DNA from: Elusimicrobiota bacterium
GTDB taxonomy: Bacteria; Elusimicrobiota; Elusimicrobia; UBA1565; UBA9628
Length of the DNA: 64,000 nt
Assembly (NCBI GenBank): GCA_016194705.1
Contig: JACQAZ010000011.1
Coordinates: 1 to 64,000, forward strand
Reading direction: 5' to 3'
A program made the translations under genes and the position numbers. Below, piece by piece: positions 57,020 to 64,000 of this stretch; position 1 is the first letter of the stretch; every line of letters starts with the position of its first letter. The notes beneath the pieces were generated by a model that was not told the origin of the DNA, searched no databases, and was given only the letters and a program-made list of their open reading frames with translations.

Positions 57020-58840
57020 ATGAAGACCGCGCGCACCGCCGCCCTGCAGGCCCTTTGCGGCGCCTTTTTCGGCTACATGATCTCCGCGATCCTGACCGCG
57101 ATCGCGATCCCCAACTTCTCTGACCTGCCGGTGCCTCTGTCGGTCGCCGACGACATGGCCAAGGTCTCGCGCTTCGCGGAGTCGGCCGTGATAATAAACG
57201 GCCAAGCGTTGGCCTTGCTGGGACTGCTCGTCCTCATCGCCTCGTGGTGCATGACCGCCCGCGGCCTCAATGCGCACCTGCCTGCGTTCCCGTTCCTGAA
57301 AGCCCCGAGGCCGGGGCTGGCCTGGATCGCGGTCCTGTTCTCCGGAGCGGCCGTCGCCGCCGGGGCATGGGCCGGCCTCAACTGGGGCAGCCAGGACTTC
57401 ATCAAGGTTCCCGCGCTGGGAGAAACCGGCCCGAGGCTTTTCGAAACGCTCGCCGTGGCGGCCGTCGGGGGCGCGGCCGGATGGCTCATCATCTCGGCCG
57501 CGGGCTGGGCGGGAGAGCTCACGGCGTGGCGCGCGCCTTGGTCCGGGGCCGACGCCTCGTGGCTGAGGACCGCGAAGTTCGGGGCCTGCTTTGGACTGAT
57601 CATGTGCGCCGGCAGCGTGGCGGTCAACAAGCTGTTTATGTTCCTTTTTGCGTACAACGTAGAGGTCTGGCATCCGGCCTCTGATATCCGGTTCGCGCCC
57701 GCGGTGACGAACTTCGCGCTCGCGATCGCCCTCGGCGCGCCCGCGGCCGTCGCCGGCTGGAGCCTGGCCTGGGCGCTGTCCGCCGAGCGCCTTGACCGAG
57801 AAGAGCGGCTCGTGCGCTGCGTTCCCGGCCTTGCCGCCGCGGCCATACCGGCTCTCGTGGGACTCGTCCTCTGGATCAACGCGGTTCAGTCGCACGATTG
57901 GCGAGCCGGAGGGCTTGCCGCGGCGGCGAATCTCCCCGACAAAGGCGCGGCGCCCTTGACCGCGGTCGCTTTGGGCTACAATGTCAAGCCCCATCTCTTC
58001 ATCAAGCCCTGGCAGACCACCGCCCGATTTTCGGGCTGGACCTTTTCCGGAGAGATCGCCGCCACCGAGGCGAACGCCGACGCCCTGCTCCGCTTCCTTG
58101 GCGGCCGAGGCAGGACAAGCCGCTATCGGAAAGCGGCGATCGAAGCCGTCCTCCACGATTACGCCGTCTTATGGGCTCCCGACAAGGCCTTCGCGGCCGT
58201 CAAGACACTGGAGAAGGACTACGACCTGCCCTTCATCGACATCATGCTCGAGCGAGCGAGCCTGGTCTGGACCGCGCCGATCACGCCGGAGAACCGAACG
58301 CGGCTCGAGACCCTCTCCGATCCCAAGGTCTACCGGCTGCGCGGAAAATACGCCCTCAATCTCTCGAAGGCGTGGCTGCGCTTCGGAGACCTCGCGCGCG
58401 CCAGGCAATGGCTCGAGACCGCCAAGGCCACGGGCGTAGCCGCCGACGACCTCAAATCCTACTCCGTCCCCGCGGCGGCGCCGCTGGTCGACGGGACGGT
58501 ACGGGGCCGCATCGCGCTCACGGGACGGGCGGGCCGCGCGATCCAGATCGGCTTGTTCTCGGTCCCTGAGGGAAGCGCGACGGCCGACGCCCCGTCTCAT
58601 TCCTCGATCGTCTTGACCCGGCTTGCCGGCTCCCAGTGGGCGGGCAAGGACGGCTCCTTCCGTTTCGAACATCTCTCGCAGGGACGCTACTACCTCTGCC
58701 TGCTCGCGTCCTCCGAACTGCTTCCGCCCGACGGCAAGGGCTTGAACGCGGCCAACAATCCCGGCGTCATCTCGCTCGACCGCGCCCGTCCGCGCTTCGA
58801 CGCGGGGACCATCGCCCTGACGGTCTCGCCCGGCCGGTAG
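57020..58840 (+). CDS. Large membrane protein with TPR-like and Ig-like C-terminus
   Basis: A 606-aa protein of unknown family. About six hydrophobic segments occupy residues 1-290 (LCGAFFGYMISAILTAIAI, ALALLGLLVLIASWCM, LAWIAVLFSGAAVAAGAWAG, AAVGGAAGWLIISAAGWAG). A helical repeat region (about 350-470: YALNLSKAWLRFGDLARARQ) and a carboxypeptidase-regulatory-like domain (GRIALTGRAGRAIQIGLFSV, SFRFEHLSQGRYYLCLL) follow. The next gene starts immediately after its stop and encodes a polytopic glycosyltransferase-like protein. Role unknown. Confidence 0.65.
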   Translation: MKTARTAALQALCGAFFGYMISAILTAIAIPNFSDLPVPLSVADDMAKVSRFAESAVIINGQALALLGLLVLIASWCMTARGLNAHLPAFPFLKAPRPGLAWIAVLFSGAAVAAGAWAGLNWGSQDFIKVPALGETGPRLFETLAVAAVGGAAGWLIISAAGWAGELTAWRAPWSGADASWLRTAKFGACFGLIMCAGSVAVNKLFMFLFAYNVEVWHPASDIRFAPAVTNFALAIALGAPAAVAGWSLAWALSAERLDREERLVRCVPGLAAAAIPALVGLVLWINAVQSHDWRAGGLAAAANLPDKGAAPLTAVALGYNVKPHLFIKPWQTTARFSGWTFSGEIAATEANADALLRFLGGRGRTSRYRKAAIEAVLHDYAVLWAPDKAFAAVKTLEKDYDLPFIDIMLERASLVWTAPITPENRTRLETLSDPKVYRLRGKYALNLSKAWLRFGDLARARQWLETAKATGVAADDLKSYSVPAAAPLVDGTVRGRIALTGRAGRAIQIGLFSVPEGSATADAPSHSSIVLTRLAGSQWAGKDGSFRFEHLSQGRYYLCLLASSELLPPDGKGLNAANNPGVISLDRARPRFDAGTIALTVSPGR

Positions 58841-59995
58841 GTGCCGGCGATGAGAGTCCGGGCCAAGCTCACCGGAATCATCGCGCTCCAACTCGTCCTC
58901 GGTTCGGTCTACGCGCGGCGCGTCGCGCTCTTCAACGCCCCCGACGAGCAGGCGCATTTTGCCTACGCCGAGTTCATCGCGCGCAACGGCAGACTGCCCG
59001 TGGCCGAGGGCGAACGCCTGCGCGAAGCCGTGCAGCCGCCGCTCTATTACCTGCTGGCGGCCGCCGTCGACTGGAGCTTGCGCGCCTGGCCGCTGGAGTC
59101 GAGGGTGCTGGCCCTGCGCTTGCAGAATGTCCTGCTCGGCGCGCTCAACGTCTGTCTGATCTTTCTCTTGCTCAGACGCGTGGCGGATGATGAGACCGCG
59201 CTCGCCGGCACGGCGTTCTCTGCGCTCCTTCCGCAGTACCTTTTCATCAGCGCGAGCGCGACCAACGACGTCCTCGCCGACCTGCTCTCCACCCTCATCC
59301 TTTATCTGGGGCTCCTCGGCCTCGAGGAGCGGCGCCCGCGCTGGTGGCCGTGGGCCGCGGGAGCGGCGCTGGGCTTCGGATTCCTGGCCAAGCTCACCGT
59401 GCTCGGGCCCGCGCTGGCCTTCGCCGCGGTGCTGGCGGCGCGGCGCAAACGCGGGCTCGCCGTTCCTTTGGGCTTGGGAGCTTGGGGCTTCGCGTTGACC
59501 GCGGCGCGCAATCTCACGCTCTACGGGGACCTCTCGGGCGAACGCGCGATGAACGGCTTCGAGTCGCCCATGCTGTGGAGCGAGCTCGGCTCTTGGTGCG
59601 TCACGCTCTTCAAGAGCTTCTGGGGCCTCTTCGCGTGGATGGCCTCTCCGTTGCCCGGACCGGTCTACTGGATATTGGCGGCGGTCTGCGCGGCTTGCGC
59701 GGCCGGCTTCGTCGCGTGGGCGCGCCGGGAGAAATCCGGCGTCGAGCCCGGCGTCGCCCTGCTGCTCGCCGCCGCGACGCTGGTCTTCCTCCAGACCTTT
59801 TATCACGGCTTCCTTCATACGCGCCAACCGCAGGGCCGCTTCTTGTTCCCGGCCCTGGCTTCGCTCTCCTTTGGCGCCGCGCAGGGCGGGCGCCATTGGA
59901 CGCGCAGCCTCCCCTCTCGATGGAAGATGCCGGCGATGACGGCCCTCCTCGCGGGCCTCGCCGCGCTTCAAGCCTTCAGCCTCAGAGCGCTCTGA
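58841..59995 (+). CDS. Polytopic membrane protein of the DUF2142/GT39-like glycosyltransferase type
   Basis: A 384-aa protein with about nine membrane helices. The first periplasmic loop carries ALFNAPDEQAHFAYAEFIA, with a PDE-x-x-HF motif as in DUF2142 and PMT-like (GT-C) proteins; the Asp/Glu is where GT-C enzymes bind lipid-linked sugar. Also REAVQPPLYYLLAA and GFLHTRQPQGRFLFPALA. Predicted to move sugars from polyprenyl carriers to an envelope acceptor. GTG (58841) or ATG (58850) start. Confidence 0.75.
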   Translation: MPAMRVRAKLTGIIALQLVLGSVYARRVALFNAPDEQAHFAYAEFIARNGRLPVAEGERLREAVQPPLYYLLAAAVDWSLRAWPLESRVLALRLQNVLLGALNVCLIFLLLRRVADDETALAGTAFSALLPQYLFISASATNDVLADLLSTLILYLGLLGLEERRPRWWPWAAGAALGFGFLAKLTVLGPALAFAAVLAARRKRGLAVPLGLGAWGFALTAARNLTLYGDLSGERAMNGFESPMLWSELGSWCVTLFKSFWGLFAWMASPLPGPVYWILAAVCAACAAGFVAWARREKSGVEPGVALLLAAATLVFLQTFYHGFLHTRQPQGRFLFPALASLSFGAAQGGRHWTRSLPSRWKMPAMTALLAGLAALQAFSLRAL

Positions 59996-60005
59996 GGTCT
60001 CGTCC

Positions 60006-60056
60006 CAGCATTGTCAATTTTTCTAGCCATATGTCCAGAAAAGTTGACAATCCTGG
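60006..60056. repeat. Dispersed palindromic repeat, copy 2
   Basis: Arms 60010-60030 and 60031-60051 around CATATG. The left half, ATTGTCAATTTTTCTAGCCA then TATG, is identical over 24 bp to copy 1 at 38563. Partial outer arms CCAG/CTGG extend it. It starts 11 bp after the stop of the preceding gene. Confidence 0.8.
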
Positions 60057-60142
60057 CGGGGGGTCAGTAGGCCTGTGAAGAGGACCAAAAAATAGGGGCA
60101 CAGAGCGAGTTTTTTCCCCTGGCGCATTTTTCGCTCCCCTGT

Positions 60143-60148
60143 TATACT
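60143..60148 (+). promoter_or_regulatory. -10 element before the 60181 gene
   Basis: TATACT preceded by GT, giving a predicted ~26-nt leader to the ATG at 60181. The -35 is poor. Confidence 0.35.
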
Positions 60149-60180
60149 GCCGATGGAGCCCGGTCCCGAGGCCGATCCAC

Positions 60181-60777
60181 ATGTCCAAGTCAGACGCGCG
60201 CGCCGTGTCGATGGGGATTCTTTTGCTTTCCTGCCCGCTGTACGCGCGCTCCACCATCGTCCAAGAGCACGAGGACCTCGTCGAGGCCGCCGACAGCGCG
60301 ACTCAGGAAGCCCGCAAGGAAGGCGGAGAGCTCAAGGCTCGCAAGGAGAGCGAGACGCAAACGAAGATCGAGCCCGCCTGCTCCGCCGAGAAAAAGGCTT
60401 ACGCGCAGCGAGGCCTCGAGCTCTCGCTGCTGACCCCCGTGAACTTCACGGGCAGCGCCGACAAATACGCCTCCGCCAAGGACGCCGCCACCCGGGCGCG
60501 TGATCTCGCGACCAACGAGCTCGTGCGCTGCGCCCGCGAGGCGGCCAAGGCCAAGGATGTCTGCGCGAGGGAGTTCAAGGCCCTGGACCGCGCCGAAGCC
60601 TCCTACAACGACCCTGGTCTCAAGGACGCCGACGGCGCGCTGCTGCGCCGCGCCTCGCGCGCCGCCGAGAATCTCGAGCTTTGCTTCTCCGTCAACGACA
60701 TCGCCGTTCCCAAGGGCTTCGTTTCCAAGGACCGCTACCGCTGGGCGCAAGCGGCCGGCGAGGAAGTGGTAAAATGA
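60181..60777 (+). CDS. Exported helical protein of unknown function
   Basis: A 198-aa protein with a hydrophobic N-terminus (VSMGILLLSCPLYARS) that looks like a signal peptide, then a charged helical region (HEDLVEAADSATQEARKEGG) likely to be coiled coil, and four Cys spaced along the rest (IEPACSAEKK, LVRCAREA, DVCAREFK, NLELCFSV). Not recognised. It ends 3 bp before the ABC transporter ATPase gene, so it may be part of that operon. Confidence 0.6.
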   Translation: MSKSDARAVSMGILLLSCPLYARSTIVQEHEDLVEAADSATQEARKEGGELKARKESETQTKIEPACSAEKKAYAQRGLELSLLTPVNFTGSADKYASAKDAATRARDLATNELVRCAREAAKAKDVCAREFKALDRAEASYNDPGLKDADGALLRRASRAAENLELCFSVNDIAVPKGFVSKDRYRWAQAAGEEVVK

Positions 60778-60780
60778 GCC

Positions 60781-61755
60781 GTGCTTTCCATCGAGACGCG
60801 GGCGCTCACCAAGAACTTCTCGGTCCCTGAGAAGGACCCCGGCCTCTGGGGCTCGGTCAAGTCGCTCTTCAACCGCCGCTGGCGCCAGGTCCGCGCCGTC
60901 GATTCCGTCTCGATCAAGATCGAGGAAGGCGAGCTCGTGGGGTTTCTGGGCGCCAATGGAGCGGGCAAGACGACGACCCTCAAGATGCTCTCGGGCCTGC
61001 TGACCCCGACCTCCGGAGAAGCCGTCGTTCTCGGCCACGTGCCCTGGAAGCGCAAGTCGGCGTTCCAGCGCCGGTTCTCTTTGGTCATGGGGCAGCGCAC
61101 TCAGCTCTGGTGGGAGATCCCGGCGTTAGAGACCTTTCGGCTCAACCAGGTCATCTACGGCCTCTCGGATGCCGATTACAAGAAGAACCTCGGCGAACTC
61201 GTCGACCTTCTCGAGCTTCAGGACTGCCTCTCGGTCCCGGTCAAGAAGCTCTCGCTGGGCCAGCGCATGCGCGCGGAACTCGCCGCCGCCCTCCTTCACA
61301 AGCCGGCCTTGCTGCTGCTCGACGAGCCGACCCTGGGCCTCGACGTCGTCATGCAGCAGAAGGTCCGCGCCTTCATCAAGGAATACAACAAGCGCAACAA
61401 GGCCACGATCCTGCTGACGAGCCACAACATGGACGACGTCGTCGAGCTCTGCCCCCGGGTTATCGTCATCGAGCTCGGGCGGCTGCTCTACGACGGGCCC
61501 TTGGCCCAGCTGGTGAGCCGCTACGCCGATCATAAGATCATCCGCGCGGTGTTCGACCGCGAGGTCAAGGCCGCCGACCTCGCGCATCTGGGCACCGTCG
61601 TCGAGGACGGAGGCCTCAAGGCCGTCCTGCAGGTCCCGCGGGGGCAGGTCTCGGCGCGGGCGGCCAAGCTGCTCCAGGGCTTTCCCGTGGTCGACCTCAC
61701 GATCGACGAGGTCCCCATCGACGACATCGTGCGCCGGATCTTCACCCACAAGTGA
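60781..61755 (+). CDS. ABC-2-type exporter ATPase
   Basis: A 324-aa ATPase of the COG4586-like type, with a family-specific N-terminal insert (WGSVKSLFNRRWRQVRAV). Walker A GANGAGKTTTLKML, Q-loop MGQRTQLWW, signature LSLGQRMRAELAAAL, Walker B ALLLLDEPTLGLD, H-loop TSHNMDDV. GTG start after the hypothetical gene. It pairs with two dedicated permeases downstream. The exported substrate is not known for the family. Confidence 0.88.
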   Translation: MLSIETRALTKNFSVPEKDPGLWGSVKSLFNRRWRQVRAVDSVSIKIEEGELVGFLGANGAGKTTTLKMLSGLLTPTSGEAVVLGHVPWKRKSAFQRRFSLVMGQRTQLWWEIPALETFRLNQVIYGLSDADYKKNLGELVDLLELQDCLSVPVKKLSLGQRMRAELAAALLHKPALLLLDEPTLGLDVVMQQKVRAFIKEYNKRNKATILLTSHNMDDVVELCPRVIVIELGRLLYDGPLAQLVSRYADHKIIRAVFDREVKAADLAHLGTVVEDGGLKAVLQVPRGQVSARAAKLLQGFPVVDLTIDEVPIDDIVRRIFTHK

Positions 61756-62549
61756 TTCGCAAGTACTGGACCGCGTATGCGATCTCGCTGCAGGAGACGC
61801 TCCAGCGCCGCTCCTCGCTTCTGATGGACCGCGTGGGCGGCGTCGCGATCATCGTGAGCCTCTATTACTTCTGGAAGGCCCTGCTGGGGACCAAGCCCTC
61901 GTTCCTGGGCTATTCGGGAGAGCAGATGCTCAGCTACGTGCTGGTCATGAACATCCTGCGCTCTTTCGTGTTCACGGGACGCGGCTGGCAGCTCGTCGGA
62001 GAGATCTCCTCGGGGCGCATCTCGTCCTACCTCGTGCGTCCCATCAGCTACCACGGGTACACATTGGCGCTCGACCTCGCGCAGAAGACCGTTCACCTGG
62101 CCGCGGCCTTCCTCGAGGTCGGCGTACTCATCGCCGCCATCGGCGCCCGCGTGTACCTGCCTCATTCACTCTCGACCTGGCTGCTCTTCTCGGTCTCGGT
62201 TGCCGTGTCGTCCTTGCTGTTCTTCTTCATGGAGTTCATGGTCAGCTCGCTGGCCTTCTGGACCTCCGAATCCGGCGGCCCGCTGTTCTGCTTCGAGCTC
62301 GGACTGCAGTTCGCAGCCGGCACCTTCTTCCCGCTGGACGTCCTGCCGCATTCCCTGCAAAAGGCCCTGGCGATGACGCCGTTCCCCTACATGGTCTTCT
62401 TTCCGATCAACATCTATCTTGAGCGCATGGCTCCCGCCGAAGCGGTCAAGATTCTCGGCATCCAGGCCGTCTGGCTTGCCTTCTTCGTCTGGGCCGCGAC
62501 GGCCGTTTGGAAGCTCGGCCTCTCGAACTACTCCGCGGAGGGCGGATGA
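61752..62549 (+). CDS. ABC-2-type permease (COG4587-like)
   Basis: A 265-aa membrane protein with six predicted helices, beginning MIRKYWTAYAISLQETLQRR. RISSYLVRPISYHGY and GGPLFCFELGLQFAAGTFFP are characteristic of the first permease in this two-permease exporter type. GTG start overlaps the ATPase stop (GTGA). Confidence 0.85.
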   Translation: MIRKYWTAYAISLQETLQRRSSLLMDRVGGVAIIVSLYYFWKALLGTKPSFLGYSGEQMLSYVLVMNILRSFVFTGRGWQLVGEISSGRISSYLVRPISYHGYTLALDLAQKTVHLAAAFLEVGVLIAAIGARVYLPHSLSTWLLFSVSVAVSSLLFFFMEFMVSSLAFWTSESGGPLFCFELGLQFAAGTFFPLDVLPHSLQKALAMTPFPYMVFFPINIYLERMAPAEAVKILGIQAVWLAFFVWAATAVWKLGLSNYSAEGG

Positions 62550-63334
62550 TCCGTAGGTACTGGCGCATCTGGATTCAAATGGCGCAGATGAGCCTGCAGG
62601 CCCAGCTCGCCTACCCCTTGGGCTCGTTCGGCTTCCTCATCGGCAAGCTCATGCGCCTGTTTTTTTTCTTCGCCTTCGTGATCGCGATCTTCCGGCACAC
62701 CGACACCATGGCCGGCTATTCGCTGCTCGACATGGCCGTCTTCTTCCTGACCTTCAATCTCGTCGACATGACGGCGCAGATCTTCTTCCGGGGCATCTAC
62801 GGCGCGCGCCGCGCGGTCTCCGACGGCGATTTCGACTTCTACCTGATCCAGCCCTGCTCGCCCCTGTTCCGGATGGCCTTCACGACCGTGGACTTCCTCG
62901 ACGTCGCCACGATCCTTCCGGTGCTGCTGATGATCGGCATCGTCTTCGCGCGGCTTCCCGCGGGTCTGGGCTTGGGGCGCTACGCCCTCTACACCTTACT
63001 GACCTTTAACGGCATCGGCATCGCGATGGCCATCCACATCTTCGTGGCCGGCCTGGCCGTGCGCACGCAGGAGCTCGAGAACACGATCTGGATCTACCGC
63101 GACATCATGTTCATGGGCAAGTTCCCGGTCGACATCTACGGCGGCGCCGCGCGCTGGGTCCTGACCTTGGTGATCCCGATCGCCGTCATGGTGACCTTCC
63201 CGGCCAAGGCCCTGCTCGGAATTTTAAGCCCCGCCTGGACCGTCTACGCCTTGGCCCTCTGCGCCGTTTTCCTTGCGGCGAGCCTCGGCTTTTGGCTAGA
63301 CTCAGTCAAGCGATACACCTCCTCATCGAGCTAG
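62546..63334 (+). CDS. ABC-2-type permease (COG3694-like)
   Basis: A 262-aa membrane protein, MIRRYWRIWIQMAQMSLQAQ, with about six helices and the paralogous motif DGDFDFYLIQPCSPLFRM matching the RISSYLVRPIS region of the first permease. ATGA overlap with it. The two permeases would form a heterodimer with an ATPase dimer. Confidence 0.85.
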   Translation: MIRRYWRIWIQMAQMSLQAQLAYPLGSFGFLIGKLMRLFFFFAFVIAIFRHTDTMAGYSLLDMAVFFLTFNLVDMTAQIFFRGIYGARRAVSDGDFDFYLIQPCSPLFRMAFTTVDFLDVATILPVLLMIGIVFARLPAGLGLGRYALYTLLTFNGIGIAMAIHIFVAGLAVRTQELENTIWIYRDIMFMGKFPVDIYGGAARWVLTLVIPIAVMVTFPAKALLGILSPAWTVYALALCAVFLAASLGFWLDSVKRYTSSSS

Positions 63335-63353
63335 GACGAGAGGCCCAAGACAC

Positions 63354-63743
63354 TTGGTTAGACCGGTCCGCTACCACGCGCGCTTCGTCTGCGACATCCC
63401 CGTCGACATCCATTCCCCGGCGCTGCGCTCGCGCAAGCCTCTCGGACAAGGCCACATCGTCAACATCAGCATGGGCGGCGTCGGCGTCATGACCACCCTC
63501 AAAATCGAAAGAAGCGTGCCCTACGAGTTCCGGTTCGAATACGCCGACCAGAAGCTGCGCCTGACCGGGCGGCTGGCCTGGGAGAAGCCCCAAAATCCCA
63601 AGACCCCCGAGGTCCGCGGCTACGGGATCAGCTGCACGCTCAGCGTCAGGCAGGAGCAGGCGATGAAGATCGTCGTGGACCGCCTGCGCACGGAGCAATG
63701 GCCGACCGCCGACGACCGCATGAGGAATTACTGGAGCATATGA
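63354..63743 (+). CDS. PilZ-domain c-di-GMP-binding protein
   Basis: A 129-aa protein of one PilZ domain. The two ligand motifs are present: RYHAR (RxxxR) near residue 6 and NISMGGVGV (the N/D-x-S-x-GG motif). Expected to bind c-di-GMP and act through a partner. TTG start at 63354 is unusual but no ATG/GTG gives the RxxxR motif. ATGA overlap with the next gene. Confidence 0.82.
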   Translation: MVRPVRYHARFVCDIPVDIHSPALRSRKPLGQGHIVNISMGGVGVMTTLKIERSVPYEFRFEYADQKLRLTGRLAWEKPQNPKTPEVRGYGISCTLSVRQEQAMKIVVDRLRTEQWPTADDRMRNYWSI

Positions 63744-64000
63744 GGGCGCTCCGGCTTGCGGCGGCGCTCCTGCTCATGCCGCTGTGCGCGGCGGCTCGGG
63801 ACAGGCTCAACGGCTTCAACATACCCTGCTGGTCGGCGGACTGCTACTCCTCGCCCGGGGCGCGAGAGAGCCTTTCCCGAATGGCCAAGACCGGCGCGGG
63901 CTGGGTCGCGCTGACGCCGACCTGGTATCAGAAGACGACCTCGGATTCCGCGCCGGCGGCCGCCCCCGGAACGCCCAGCGACGAATCGATCCGGACCGCG
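63740..64000 (+). CDS. Start of a GH113-like secreted hydrolase, cut by window edge
   Basis: The first 87 codons, open to the window end. Signal peptide (MRALRLAAALLLMPLCAAA) then DRLNGFNIPCWSADCYSSPG, followed by SLSRMAKTGAGWVALTPTWYQ and SDESIRTA. This is the usual first strand-helix of GH113-like TIM-barrel glycosidases. The catalytic residues are outside the window. Confidence 0.7.
   Translation, partial: MRALRLAAALLLMPLCAAARDRLNGFNIPCWSADCYSSPGARESLSRMAKTGAGWVALTPTWYQKTTSDSAPAAAPGTPSDESIRTA

Noticed and set aside
60153-60503. Plus-strand ORF starting 2 nt after a TATACT
   Set aside because: Arg-rich shadow of the 60181 gene, whose frame has a signal peptide and sensible composition.

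Overview
The window is a GC-rich, gene-dense chromosomal stretch from a Gram-negative bacterium. It carries an MCE/Mla-type lipid transport system, PorV-like outer-membrane protein, M16 protease, HtpX, a SUF operon and many Sec-type signal peptides. PorV beside an NHL/FlgD-Ig surface protein, the small duplicated 'QKVGV..YLYY.DK.GD.SRAKM' protein and the overall style suggest Elusimicrobiota or a close relative. That placement is inference; no rRNA or tRNA gene is present to test it. Nothing here is plasmid- or phage-like apart from one truncated IS630-type transposase at the left edge and two toxin-antitoxin pairs.

Layout. 1-2.6 kb: IS remnant, truncated NHL/FlgD-Ig protein, PorV-like protein, HD hydrolase. 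2.6-7.7 kb (minus): cysS-rlmB-CDF transporter-alkaline phosphatase-thiN, joined by ATGA/GTGA overlaps. 7.7-9.2 kb: rhomboid protease and a HigBA-type toxin-antitoxin pair. 9.2-16 kb: SDR oxidoreductase, two secreted proteins of unknown function, an EEP phosphodiesterase and a zinc phospholipase C/P1-nuclease-like protein. 16-19.9 kb: rtcB, then an AT-richer patch with a catalytically degenerate class III cyclase and an RHH/RelE pair. 19.9-30.5 kb (minus): housekeeping run rpsF-ssb-rpsR-rplI-dnaB-alr-mlaE-mlaF-mlaD-radA-yacL-ispDF. 30.6-38.5 kb: TPR protein, small DNA-binding and duplicated-repeat proteins, panE-folD-msrB, pruA, htpX, a frameshifted membrane protein and a pterin dehydratase. 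38.6-50.4 kb (minus): FIST protein, DUF255 protein-nadA-ugpQ-PHP phosphatase, nifU-like, then sufB-C-D-S-U-T and an Rrf2 regulator. 50.6-64 kb: DUF4015 glycosidase, an M16 protease split by an in-frame stop, SseB/TPR protein, def, membrane proteins, an ABC-2 exporter, PilZ protein and the start of a GH113-like hydrolase.

Regulation is the most interesting aspect. The suf operon starts from a TTGACT-17-TACACT promoter that is overlapped by a perfect 25-bp match to the E. coli IscR type-1 consensus, and the operon carries a three-cysteine Rrf2 gene, so it looks autoregulated by Fe-S status. Ten genes at transcription-unit heads have a TANNNT-like -10 hexamer ending 6 (once 7) nt before the start codon, generally with no usable Shine-Dalgarno sequence. 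This points to widespread leaderless transcription. A dispersed ~50-67 bp palindromic repeat occurs twice, each time just after a stop codon, and a separate 25-bp perfect inverted repeat sits at the distal end of the suf genes.

Several genes are broken or biochemically altered: an M16 protease with an in-frame TAG, a (CG)5-tract frameshift, a cyclase lacking key residues, a FolD lacking all three cyclohydrolase residues, and a DUF255 protein without its CxxC. All statements about family and function come from reading the sequence and from known motifs; no database search was run.
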